DNA of 64,000 nucleotides from Streptomyces massasporeus. GTDB taxonomy: Bacteria; Actinomycetota; Actinomycetes; Streptomycetales; Streptomycetaceae. The number at the start of each line of letters is the position of its first letter. Positions within the stretch are counted from its first letter, which is position 1. The notes beneath the pieces are model-generated. The model saw only the letters and a list, made by a program, of their open reading frames with translations. It searched no databases and was not told where the DNA came from. This document shows, piece by piece, positions 32,918 through 40,835 of the stretch. Location of the stretch: assembly GCF_014648995.1 (NCBI RefSeq), contig NZ_BMSE01000002.1, positions 186,001-250,000 of the forward strand, written 5' to 3'. A program made the position numbers and the translations under genes.

Positions 32918-34749
32918 ACGTCCGGCGTGCCCAGCAGCTCGGAGATACGGTCCGGCGACACCGGACGGGAGTACAGCCAGCCCTGTCCGGTGTCGCAGCC
33001 GATGCTCCGCAGCCGCGTCGCCTGCGCCGAGGTCTCCACGCACTCGGCCGTGACGGTCAGCCCGAGCCGGTGCGCGAGCTGGATCATCGCCTCGACGACG
33101 ACCTCGTCGGCCGGGTTGGCACGGGCGGCCGCCTCCCGGTCGTCGTACTGGAAGCCGCGTACGAAGGACCCGTCCAGCTTCAGCACCGACACCGGCAGCC
33201 GGCTCAGGTACGCCAGGTTCGAGTAGCCGGTGCCGAAGTCGTCGATGGCGATCCGCACGCCCATGTCGCTGAGCGCCTTCAGGGCCTGTAGCGGACGCCC
33301 CGCCGAGCCCATCACGGCCGACTCGGTCAGCTCCAGCTGGAGCAGGTGCGGGGCGAGCCCGGTCTCGGCCAGCGTCTCGGCCACGTCCGCCACCAGGTCC
33401 GAGTCCCAGACCTGCCGCACCGCCACGTTCACGCTGACGAAGATCGGCGGCTCGTCCGGGTGGTCCAGCTGCCACCGCCGGGCCTGCCCGCAGGCCGTAC
33501 GGAGCACCCAGCGGCCCAGCGGGACGATCGAACCGTCCTCCTCCGCGAGTCCGATGAACCGATTCGGCGTCAGTACGCCGAACTGGGGATGGTTCCAGCG
33601 GATGAGGGCCTCGACCCCGTGCAGCCGGTCGTCCTCCATGCCGACCAGCGGCTGGTACTCCAGCCGGAACTCGCCCCGGTCGATGGCCGGCCGGAGCGTG
33701 GAGGCGAGAGCCTGGCGGGTCATGCGGTGCGCGTTGCGCTCCGGGTCGAACAGCGTCCAGCGGGCCTTGCCGTCGGCCTTCGCCCAGTACAGCGTCGTGT
33801 CGGCGGCCTGCATCAGAGCGGTGGGGGTGGTGCCGGCCGCGTGCCGCTCCACGACGCCGATCGACGCCGAGACCGACAGCCGCCGGCCGTCGATGTCGAA
33901 CGGGTCCTGGACCGCCCGCAGCGCCGACTCGGCCAGCTCGGCCAGCTGTTCGGTACCGGTGGAGTCCTCGACGAGCAGCGCGAACTCGTCACCGCCCAGC
34001 CGGGCCACCAGCGGGATGCTGGTCCGCGCGTGGCCGGCCTCGTCCGCACAGCGTGTGAGGCGCTCGGCGACGGCGGCCAGCAGCCGATCCCCGACGCGGT
34101 GGCCGAGGGTGTCGTTGATGGCCTTGAAGCCGTCCAGGTCCAGGTAGCACAGCCCGATCCGGCCCGTGCCGCTCTGCTCGTACGACTCCGCCTCCAGCGC
34201 GGCCGACAGCCGCTCGAAGAACAGGGTGCGGTTGGGCAGCCGGGTCACCGGGTCGTGCATCTGCAAGTGCCGCAACCGGGCCTGGAGTTCCCGGCGGGCG
34301 CTGATGTCGGCGACCGACAGCAGCACACCGTCTTCGGCGGGCAACGGGGCGATCGTCACCTGCACCCACAGCGAGTGCCCGTCCGGGTGCTTGAGCCGAC
34401 GCGTGCAGCGCAGCCGGGACTGCCGTCCGCGCAGCACCTCGCGGTAGGCGTGCCAGGTGCGGGCGTCGGAGGAGAGGTCGACCAGGTCGGCGGCGACGGA
34501 CCCGGCCAGTCCGTCCGGGCTGCCGCCGAGCAGCGCGGCGAGCGCGTCGTTGGCGCTGACGACCGTGCCCTCGCGGTCGACGACGGCCATGGCGAGCGGG
34601 GCGGCCGTGAAGACGGAGCGATAGGGCTGCCGGGTCGGGGGCTCGGTACGGGGAGACGTGTCGATCTCACTCTCTGTGACGACCGGCCGGTCCAGGTCTG
34701 CCGCGGGCGCCGGCCCTTCGGAGGTTCCGCTCACCGCTCGCTCCCGCAT
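32893..34749 (-). CDS. cdgA: CdgA, PAS-GGDEF-EAL cyclic di-GMP enzyme
   Basis: 618 residues from the ATG 34749. A PAS sensor is at about 42-150. The diguanylate cyclase domain has an intact GGDEF at residues 252-256 and lacks an RxxD inhibitory site just before it. The phosphodiesterase domain has EAL (380-382), [16 protein letters not shown] and the loop motif [10 protein letters not shown] (503-512), all intact. It can thus potentially make and break c-di-GMP, the signal that locks BldD in its repressing form in Streptomyces. By position and domain order it corresponds to S. coelicolor CdgA (SCO2817), a known BldD target. A BldD-like box lies in its upstream region at 34913-34927. Confidence 0.88.
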   Translation of the reverse strand: MRERAVSGTSEGPAPAADLDRPVVTESEIDTSPRTEPPTRQPYRSVFTAAPLAMAVVDREGTVVSANDALAALLGGSPDGLAGSVAADLVDLSSDARTWHAYREVLRGRQSRLRCTRRLKHPDGHSLWVQVTIAPLPAEDGVLLSVADISARRELQARLRHLQMHDPVTRLPNRTLFFERLSAALEAESYEQSGTGRIGLCYLDLDGFKAINDTLGHRVGDRLLAAVAERLTRCADEAGHARTSIPLVARLGGDEFALLVEDSTGTEQLAELAESALRAVQDPFDIDGRRLSVSASIGVVERHAAGTTPTALMQAADTTLYWAKADGKARWTLFDPERNAHRMTRQALASTLRPAIDRGEFRLEYQPLVGMEDDRLHGVEALIRWNHPQFGVLTPNRFIGLAEEDGSIVPLGRWVLRTACGQARRWQLDHPDEPPIFVSVNVAVRQVWDSDLVADVAETLAETGLAPHLLQLELTESAVMGSAGRPLQALKALSDMGVRIAIDDFGTGYSNLAYLSRLPVSVLKLDGSFVRGFQYDDREAAARANPADEVVVEAMIQLAHRLGLTVTAECVETSAQATRLRSIGCDTGQGWLYSRPVSPDRISELLGTPDVQAGVGNP

Positions 34750-35056
34750 GTATTCGATCTCTGTCCGTGCAGGAAAGGTCAGGAAAGTGTGCCGATCATA
34801 GAGGCTGGCCCCAGGGCCTTCCAGCCGGTGTCCAGTCTTCCCGGCCAACCGGCCCTTCTGCCAGATCGTTTCTGCGCGCACCTGGACGGCTTCTTCAGGC
34901 CCCCGACCAGTTGTGACGTTCTGTGAGTACTTCGGGGGTGTCGGCTTCCGTGATTTTTCGGCCCCTTCACCCAACCGGTGCAGGCAAACAGGACGCAGTA
35001 CGACAAATCATCACAGGCTGGGTGCGGTGTCCCGCGAACCGTACCCGGAGGTACCC
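34750..35056. other. Divergent promoter region of cdgA and the metalloprotease
   Basis: A 307-bp interval without its own gene; the plus-strand frame open from 34913 has no start signal before 35057. It must hold promoters for both cdgA (-) and the protease (+). The part 34895-35010 is AT-richer and contains the BldD-like palindrome. No terminator or RNA gene is seen. Confidence 0.5.
34913..34927. promoter_or_regulatory. BldD-like box
   Basis: GTGACGTTCTGTGAG matches the BldD consensus nTnACnCWGnGTnAn at 7 of 9 fixed positions. Both outer half-sites (TGAC and GTGA) are perfect and correctly spaced; the two mismatches are the inner C and G. It lies 164 bases upstream of cdgA and 130 bases upstream of the protease. 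Because cdgA is an established BldD target in S. coelicolor, this is the best candidate site here. Confidence 0.5.
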
Positions 35057-36322
35057 GTGCCGCGTCCGTTTCCGCGCGCCCGACTGCGCAGTACCGCGGC
35101 CGTGTTCACCACCATGTCCGCGCTCGCCGCCACCTCCCTCGGTGCCGGTCCCTCGGCGGCCGGGCTCGACTCCGCCGCGCCCTGCGCCCTGACCCGGACC
35201 GACGCCCACCACTCGGAGGGCCTGGACACCTGGAACGCCGCCTATCCGCGCCCGGCCCGGTCCCTGAACGCGGTGATGGTCTTCCTGTCCTTCCCCGACG
35301 CCTACCCGCTGACCACGCCGCAGGAGCTGACCGCGGACCACTTCCCGGCCACCACCCGCTTCTTCGAACGCGCGTCCTACGGCCGTTTCACGCTGCGCCC
35401 GCACGCGCTACGGCACTGGATCCAGATGCCGAAGCCGTCCACCGCGTACGCCATACGGCGCGACTGGAAGCCCGAGCACCGGGCCGCGTACCTGCGTGAC
35501 GCGCTCTCCGTGGCCGACCCGCGGGTGGACTTCTCGCGCTACGACGTCGTGTACTTCGTCGCCGACCCGGACGCGCCGGGCGTGGACTCCGACGCGACCA
35601 AGGTGGTGAACCTGACGAGCCCGCTGCGGGCCGACGGCACCGATCTGCGCCGGATCGTCACGGTGTTCGAACAGCATCCGCCGGACCGGCTCGTCCTCGC
35701 CCACGAGACCGGGCACGTGTTCGATCTGCCCGACCTGTACCACCGCCCCGCGGACGGCAAGGGCGACTGGGACACGCACGTCGGCGACTGGGACCTGATG
35801 GGCAGCCAGTTCGGACTGGCCCCCGACCTCTTCGCCTGGCACAAGTGGAAGCTGGGCTGGCTGGATCCGCGGCAGGTGCGGTGCGTGCAGGACGCCGGCC
35901 CCGCCCGGCTGACCCTGGAGCCGCTGGCGGCGGGGGCGGGGATGCCGACGACGGGGGCCGCGGGGGCGCAGCCCTTCGGACTCGGGCGGGGCACCAAGCT
36001 CGCGGTGGTGCGGACGGGGCCCGACAGTGTGCTCGCCCTGGAGGTGCGGGGGCCGGTGGGCAACGACGTGGCGGCCTGCCGGCAGGGGGTGCTCGTGTAC
36101 CGGGTGCGGGGCGGGGCGCAGTCCGGGGGCGGGCCCATCGAGGTGATCGACGCCCACCCCCGCACCGACGCGTGCTGGGAGGACTCCGTCTACCCGCCGC
36201 TCGCTGACGCGCCCATCGGCATCGGGGAGAGCTTCACGGTGCCGGGGGAGGGAGTGCGGATCGAAGTGGAGGGGCGTACGGCTTCGGGGGCGTGGACGGT
36301 GAAGATCGCGGTGGGGTACTGA
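35057..36322 (+). CDS. Secreted M6-type metalloprotease
   Basis: 421 residues from the GTG 35057, which has GGAGG 5 bases upstream. A signal peptide (about 1-36) is followed by an M6/immune-inhibitor-A-like peptidase domain: SLNAVMVFLSFPDAYPLTTP, RFFERASYGRFTLRP, the zinc site LAHETGHVFDLPDLYH with HETGH at 216-220, and DWDLMGSQFGLAPDLFAWHKWKLGW. The C-terminal part is beta-rich. It should be exported and cut proteins outside the cell. It is divergent from cdgA and shares its BldD-like region, so developmental control is plausible. Confidence 0.85.
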   Translation: MPRPFPRARLRSTAAVFTTMSALAATSLGAGPSAAGLDSAAPCALTRTDAHHSEGLDTWNAAYPRPARSLNAVMVFLSFPDAYPLTTPQELTADHFPATTRFFERASYGRFTLRPHALRHWIQMPKPSTAYAIRRDWKPEHRAAYLRDALSVADPRVDFSRYDVVYFVADPDAPGVDSDATKVVNLTSPLRADGTDLRRIVTVFEQHPPDRLVLAHETGHVFDLPDLYHRPADGKGDWDTHVGDWDLMGSQFGLAPDLFAWHKWKLGWLDPRQVRCVQDAGPARLTLEPLAAGAGMPTTGAAGAQPFGLGRGTKLAVVRTGPDSVLALEVRGPVGNDVAACRQGVLVYRVRGGAQSGGGPIEVIDAHPRTDACWEDSVYPPLADAPIGIGESFTVPGEGVRIEVEGRTASGAWTVKIAVGY

Positions 36323-36381
36323 CGGGCTTCACGGTCAGGCGCTTCATGGTCACGGGCTTCATGGTCACGGGCTTCTTCGGG
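36322..36381. repeat. 15-bp tandem repeat starting at the stop codon
   Basis: Four 15-bp units follow: ACGGGCTTCACGGTC, AGGCGCTTCATGGTC, ACGGGCTTCATGGTC and ACGGGCTTCTTCGGG. The first base is the last base of the protease TGA stop (36320-36322). No coding or regulatory role is evident. Confidence 0.75.
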
Positions 36382-36387
36382 GCACGC

Positions 36388-36419
36388 GAAAGGCCCCTCG
36401 CTCTCGCGAGGGGCCTTTC
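36388..36419. terminator. Terminator shared by the protease and third tRNA-Lys
   Basis: A perfect 14-bp stem, GAAAGGCCCCTCGC at 36388-36401 and GCGAGGGGCCTTTC at 36406-36419, has a TCTC loop. It lies 8 bases from the tRNA-Lys 3' end (minus) and 65 bases after the protease stop (plus). Confidence 0.88.
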
Positions 36420-36427
36420 ACCGTCTG

Positions 36428-36501
36428 TGCGCCGCCAGGGACTCGAACCCCGGACCCGCTGATTAAGAGTCAGCTGCTCTAACCAACTGAGCTAGCGGCG
36501 C
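36428..36501 (-). tRNA. tRNA-Lys (anticodon CTT), copy 3
   Basis: Identical 74-base tRNA-Lys to copies 1 and 2. Its upstream flank shares CTGCTGACGTCGTA with copy 1, which suggests a shared promoter type or a duplication including the promoter. The upstream CDS (36492-37217, same strand) ends 10 bases inside the tRNA gene. Confidence 0.95.
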
Positions 36502-37217
36502 CTGCTGACGTCGTAGACCTTAGCATCCTGGTCGGCGGGAGGAAAAATCGAAATCCGCACCGCCGAGCGGGCCGCCCGGACGGCCGCCCAGAGCAGTACT
36601 TCGGGGCCGGGAAGCCAGGGCTGACGGGTGTCCGGGGCGACGAGCCAGCGCGAAGCGGAACGGGCGGGGACGGTGTCCCCGGCGGGCGGCGAAGTGGCGG
36701 GGGAGATGCTGTCCGACCGGGTCGGGGCGGCGGGGGAGGAGCTCTCCGACGGCGCCGGGGCGGCGGGGAAGACACTCTCCGACGGCGCCGGGACGCTGAG
36801 GGAGGCGCTCTTCGACGGCGCCGGGACGGTCACCGCGTCGCCGGTGCCGTGGCACAGCAGCGGCGGTACGGCGTCCGTACGGCTGGCTTCCCGGCTGTCC
36901 CGGCCACCCCACTCCTCCCACTCCAGCAGCGCGGGGAGCCGATGAGCCGTCCCGGGGGCGGCGAACAGCAGCATCCGGCCCCGGAACTGCGCGACCGGGC
37001 CCGAGCCGGGGCCGTCGTCCCACAGTCGGTCGAGCATCCGCCGGCCGAACATCGCGGGCGCGCTGACCACGTCGAAGACCGACCCGCAGGGCAGCACGAC
37101 CGGGGCGTCCGGCCGCTCCTCCCAAAGGGCGAGCGTGCTTCGCGGATACGTTCCTGCCGAGGCGAGCCAGGCGGCCCCGTCCGGGGTGACATCGGAGGCG
37201 TTCCATGCGCTGCTCAT
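36492..37217 (-). CDS. Hypothetical protein, prim-pol-like N-terminal region
   Basis: 241 residues from the ATG 37217. The first 110 residues (WNASDVTPDGAAWLASAGTY, ALWEERPDAPVVLPCGSVFD, FRGRMLLFAAPGTAHRLPAL) resemble the N-terminal part of the bifunctional primase/polymerase-like proteins common in Streptomyces, but no full catalytic motif is evident. A linker of four imperfect PAPSESxxPAA repeats follows, then a C-terminal segment (SRWLVAPDTRQPWLPGPEVL). The last eight codons come from the tRNA-Lys promoter and 5' end, so the original stop was probably lost. The perfect palindrome CCTGGCATATGCCAGG lies 90 bases upstream. Confidence 0.6.
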   Translation of the reverse strand: MSSAWNASDVTPDGAAWLASAGTYPRSTLALWEERPDAPVVLPCGSVFDVVSAPAMFGRRMLDRLWDDGPGSGPVAQFRGRMLLFAAPGTAHRLPALLEWEEWGGRDSREASRTDAVPPLLCHGTGDAVTVPAPSKSASLSVPAPSESVFPAAPAPSESSSPAAPTRSDSISPATSPPAGDTVPARSASRWLVAPDTRQPWLPGPEVLLWAAVRAARSAVRISIFPPADQDAKVYDVSRRR

Positions 37218-37306
37218 GGCATCAAGGTGTACTCGCCGTGAGTGCCCGGTTCCCGAGGGTTGCGGGAAATCGGGACAGGAAGGGGTGGGAGGGAGTATCT
37301 TGCCCG

Positions 37307-37322
37307 CCTGGCATATGCCAGG
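37307..37322. promoter_or_regulatory. 16-bp perfect palindrome CCTGGCATATGCCAGG
   Basis: A perfect inverted repeat 90 bases upstream of the prim-pol-like gene start and 29 bases downstream of the 37351-37719 gene on the same strand. The central 14 bases are identical to those at 22762-22775. It is probably an operator for a dimeric regulator I cannot name. Confidence 0.5.
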
Positions 37323-37350
37323 TGATCGGGAAAAGGCGTGCGGTGCCCTG

Positions 37351-37719
37351 TCAGGCGGAGTCGCCGGGGCCCCGGCCCTCGGCGTCGCCCCGCATCAGGT
37401 CCCGCCCGAACTCGACCATCTTCTTGGCGTAGTCCTCGGTCCACTCGGCCCGCTCGGCGATGTCCGCGGTCGTCAGCCGGTCGAACCTGCGCGGATCGGC
37501 CAGCTGCGCCGCCGCCATCGCCTGGAACTCCACCGCCCGGTCCGCCGCGGCCCGGAACGCCAGCGTCAGTTCCGTCGCCCGGGCCAGCAGGGCCCGGGGG
37601 TCGTCGATCGACTCGAGGTCGAAGAAGTGCTCAGGGTCGGAGGCCGCCTCCGCGGGCTCGAAGAGCAGGGGCGCGGGGCGTAGCCGCGATTCGTTCCGAC
37701 GCGGCGTGGGCTCCGCCAT
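37351..37719 (-). CDS. Conserved hypothetical protein
   Basis: 122 residues from the ATG 37719, with GAGGAGAAG 4 bases upstream. It is soluble, acidic and helix-rich: PLLFEPAEAASDPEHFFDLE, ARATELTLAFRAAADRAVEF and DRLTTADIAERAEWTEDYAKKMVEFGRDLM, the last resembling a small helical DNA-binding or protein-binding element. No family recognised. It lies between the helicase operon end and the prim-pol-like gene on the same strand. Confidence 0.6.
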   Translation of the reverse strand: MAEPTPRRNESRLRPAPLLFEPAEAASDPEHFFDLESIDDPRALLARATELTLAFRAAADRAVEFQAMAAAQLADPRRFDRLTTADIAERAEWTEDYAKKMVEFGRDLMRGDAEGRGPGDSA

Positions 37720-37911
37720 GTCTTCTCCTCCTCGTACGTCGCGCTGGCCCTCCCGGTGGAGTGGGCCACCGTCCATTGTCTCGCGGGCGCGCAAGTGGGC
37801 ATCGCGGTAGTGGGTACGGCCGCCACACCACCTGGCGTTCGTCACGGCTCCCGGGACACGCCGTGTTCCGGCCACATCAGCGCCGCCCGGCGACCCGGTG
37901 TTCCGGCCGGA

Positions 37912-39246
37912 TCAGGGCCGCCAAGCGACCCGGTGTTCTGCCAGGTGCGCGAGCACCGCGTGGTTGGCCTCCCAGCCGTCCGGGAACTTCACCACCGTCC
38001 CCAGCTGGACCGGCTCCGTGGACGGATAGTCGTCCAGCAGGTCGGTCACCCCCGCTCGGCAGACCACGATGCAGGCGTGCCGGTGGCGGGAGGCCAGGAC
38101 GCAGAGGCGGCCCGTCTCCAGGTGGAAGGCCGTGGCGTCGGGGCGTCCGGAGAGGGGGTGGAGGACCACGGTGACGTCGTACTCACGTCCCTGCAGCCGG
38201 TTCGCCGTGTCCACGACCACGTCGGTGACACCGAGGCCGGCCAGCGCCGAGCGCACCGCTGCCGCCTGGTCCCGGTGGGCCGTGCCGACGGCGACCCGGT
38301 CGGCGGTGAGAGGCGAGGGCGCCGGGGAGCGTTCCGAGGTCGCCGCCCCCGCCCGGTCCAGCAGACGCCGTACGACCGTCGCCACCGCCAGGACCGCCTC
38401 CGGGTCCGTGCGCGGGGTGTGCCGGGCGGGCAGCTCCAGCAGCCCCCAGCCCGACTCGGCCGCCTCGTCGATCACCCGGTCGGGACCCGAGCCGTCCGAC
38501 GGCACGCCGAAGGCCAGGGTCCGGTCACCGGGGCCGGTGCCGCTGCGGAACGGCGTGTACGGGTAGAACGCGTCCGAGACCAGGGGCGCCGCGGAGGCCG
38601 GGAGCCGCCAGGAGACCGGCAGCCGGTGCTGGGGCAGGTCCGGGTTGTGCGCCAGCAGGGTCGTCACCGCCGAACCCGAGGGGTCGTACGTGAGGCCCGC
38701 CCACTGCTCGCTGCCGACGATCGCGAACGGGTCGAGCTGCCCCGGGTCGCCCACGAACAGCGCCCGCTCGAACAGCCCGGCCACGGCGAGCAGCGCGTCC
38801 GAGCGCATCTGGTACGCCTCGTCGACGATCGCGTGCCGCCACGGCTCGTCGACCTTCACATGCGCCCACTTCGCCGCCGTCGAGATGACCACGGCCTGCC
38901 CGGCCAGGTCACCCGCCTTGGCCGACTTGCGCACGCTCGGCAGCTCGTCGAGCGCCTTGTCGTACGGGTCGGAGTCGCTGCTGTGCAGCCGGCCCACCGG
39001 CAGCTCGGGGTTCTTCTCGGCGAGCCGCAGGACCAGGTCGTCGACCTGGGCGTTGGTCTGCGCGACCACCATCAGCGGGTGACCGGCCTCGGCCAGTTCC
39101 AGGGCCGCGCGGACCACCAGCGTGGACTTGCCCGCGCCCGGCGGGGAGTCGACGACGACACCACGCGCGGTGCCGTGCAGCGTGTCGTGCAGGATCGCGT
39201 CGGTGGCCTGGGTCGCGGCAGCCGAGGGGTCGAACACCGTGGTCAC
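37912..39246 (-). CDS. SF1B-type (UPF1/Dna2-like) helicase/ATPase
   Basis: 444 residues from the GTG 39246, which overlaps the upstream stop by 4 bases. Helicase motifs in order: I SPPGAGKS (34-41), II IVDEAYQM with DEAY at 142-145, III GDPGQLDPF (166-174), IV VSWRLP (211-216), V VDTANRLQGREYDVTVV (345-361) and VI LASRHRHACIVV (384-395). This DEAx / GDPxQL / QGxExD set is that of UPF1- and Dna2-type 5'-3' SF1B helicases. It is short, with no obvious inserted barrel domain; the missing parts may be in the 530-residue partner. It is the third gene of a nuclease-unknown-helicase operon. Confidence 0.8.
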   Translation of the reverse strand: MTTVFDPSAAATQATDAILHDTLHGTARGVVVDSPPGAGKSTLVVRAALELAEAGHPLMVVAQTNAQVDDLVLRLAEKNPELPVGRLHSSDSDPYDKALDELPSVRKSAKAGDLAGQAVVISTAAKWAHVKVDEPWRHAIVDEAYQMRSDALLAVAGLFERALFVGDPGQLDPFAIVGSEQWAGLTYDPSGSAVTTLLAHNPDLPQHRLPVSWRLPASAAPLVSDAFYPYTPFRSGTGPGDRTLAFGVPSDGSGPDRVIDEAAESGWGLLELPARHTPRTDPEAVLAVATVVRRLLDRAGAATSERSPAPSPLTADRVAVGTAHRDQAAAVRSALAGLGVTDVVVDTANRLQGREYDVTVVLHPLSGRPDATAFHLETGRLCVLASRHRHACIVVCRAGVTDLLDDYPSTEPVQLGTVVKFPDGWEANHAVLAHLAEHRVAWRP

Positions 39247-40835
39247 AGCACATCCTCCTCGGTCACCGGGTCGGCCGCCTCGAGAGTCAGCTCTCCGGGC
39301 GGCCCGCCGTGCGTCCACGGCGTCTCCTCCGGGTCGGGCAGCTTCGCGCCGCCCCGCTGCTCGTGCTCGAAGAGCGTGAAGCAGACCCGGTCGCCCTTCT
39401 CCGGCACCGAACCCGGCTCGGGCTCCTTGCCGCGGCCCATCTTGTCGAGGATCCGCAGGACGACGTACGCGCCGTCCTCCTCGTCCGCGACGAACTCGGC
39501 CGACTGCGGCTTCCCGCCCAGCGACCGGTACACCTTCGTCCGCTCGCCGAGATGCGGCCGGTCGTCCGTGCGCACCGTGACCAACGGGCGCGGGCTGGGC
39601 CGCTTGCCCTCGCTGTACGCCATCACGACATCGGTGACCTCACCCGCGAACGCCTCCCCGGACAGCCGCCGGCCCGCCATCACCAGCGGGTCGTCGAGGG
39701 CCTCCTGCGCCTCCAGCCGGGCCTGTTCGCGCTCGCGCGTGGCGAGCTTGTTCGCCGCGGTGACCGCGTCGTCGCGGCGCGGCTGCGGGGGCTCCCCGGC
39801 CAGCACCCGGTCGCGGTGTCCGGTGAACGACCAGCGGTCGCGGGTCCACCGCTCCTCGACCCGCGCCCCCTCGGGCAGCTCCCGCAGCAGGTCGAGCCCC
39901 CGCCAGACCGCGTCCCAGGTGGGCCGGGTGCGGCTGAGCACCAGGTCGCGGATCTCCCGCTCGGCGGCGCTCAGCGCACCCAGCCGGTCGTCCGCCTCCA
40001 GGCCGTCCTCGGCGGCGGCGAGGGCGGTGCGGGCCCGGTCGTAACGCTCGATGGCCGGGGCGAGCAGCTTGTTGTCGAAGGCCGGGTCGGTCGCCGGACC
40101 GGCGGGCGGGCACGTCAGCTGCCCCTGCGCGTCCCGCTCCAGCTCGGCGCGCAGCGCGGCCTCGGCACCGGTGACGCCCTGCGGTGGGTCGATCCAGGCG
40201 AGCAGCGCGCCCAGATGCTGGTCCTCCAAGGTGGATTGCCCGGTCACCCAGTGCCGGCCCAGGACGTCGGTCATCGCCAGCAGCAGCGAGGAGCCGGGCA
40301 CCCGGGACCGCTCCCCGAAGTGCGTCAGCCACCGTCCGAGCAGCGGCACCCGGGGCGGCGCCGGATAGGGAGCCTCCGGATCCTGCTCCGCCGTACGCCG
40401 GAACCGCGTCGAACGCCCGAGCAGCCGCACCAGGTCGATGCCCGCGCGGCTCGGCACGATCAGCTGCGGCGCGTCCGCGCACAGGTCGACCTCGACCTTG
40501 ACGCGCTTGCCGGTCTCCGGGTCGGTCTCGGTGCGCTCGGCGGCCTCCACGGCCTCGGCGTAGGAGTCGACGTACGGCAGCACGACGTCGGCGAGTTCGG
40601 CCAGGAACGCGAACCTCAGGTCGCGGTCGCGGGGCTGCGGGACGGCCAGCAGACGTGGGGCGTCCCGGTCGGTGCCGACCAGCGCGCCCAGCGGGGCGCC
40701 GGCCTCACCGGCGGTGATCAGCGGCACGAACACCAGCGGGCGGTCGCCGAGATGCCGGTGCCGGACGGTGGCGGCGGGCTGGGCACGGCCCGTGCTGACG
40801 GCTTCGAGACGGGCCAGGGTGGAGATCAGCGACAC
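39243..40835 (-). CDS. 530-residue protein of unknown function in the nuclease-helicase operon
   Basis: 530 residues from the GTG 40835, overlapping the nuclease stop by 10 bases; its own stop overlaps the helicase start by 4. The N-terminal half is mixed (RPLVFVPLITAGEAGAPLGA; LRFAFLAELADVVLPYVDSY; PQLIVPSRAGIDLVRLLG). The middle is long helical and charged (TAANKLATREREQARLEAQEAL). The C-terminal third is beta-rich (GERTKVYRSLGGKPQSAEFV, DGAYVVLRILDKMGRG, KGDRVCFTLFEHEQ), reminiscent of a small barrel. There is no ATPase or nuclease motif. I infer a scaffold that supplies accessory domains to the helicase; I do not recognise a named family. Confidence 0.65.
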   Translation of the reverse strand: MSLISTLARLEAVSTGRAQPAATVRHRHLGDRPLVFVPLITAGEAGAPLGALVGTDRDAPRLLAVPQPRDRDLRFAFLAELADVVLPYVDSYAEAVEAAERTETDPETGKRVKVEVDLCADAPQLIVPSRAGIDLVRLLGRSTRFRRTAEQDPEAPYPAPPRVPLLGRWLTHFGERSRVPGSSLLLAMTDVLGRHWVTGQSTLEDQHLGALLAWIDPPQGVTGAEAALRAELERDAQGQLTCPPAGPATDPAFDNKLLAPAIERYDRARTALAAAEDGLEADDRLGALSAAEREIRDLVLSRTRPTWDAVWRGLDLLRELPEGARVEERWTRDRWSFTGHRDRVLAGEPPQPRRDDAVTAANKLATREREQARLEAQEALDDPLVMAGRRLSGEAFAGEVTDVVMAYSEGKRPSPRPLVTVRTDDRPHLGERTKVYRSLGGKPQSAEFVADEEDGAYVVLRILDKMGRGKEPEPGSVPEKGDRVCFTLFEHEQRGGAKLPDPEETPWTHGGPPGELTLEAADPVTEEDVL

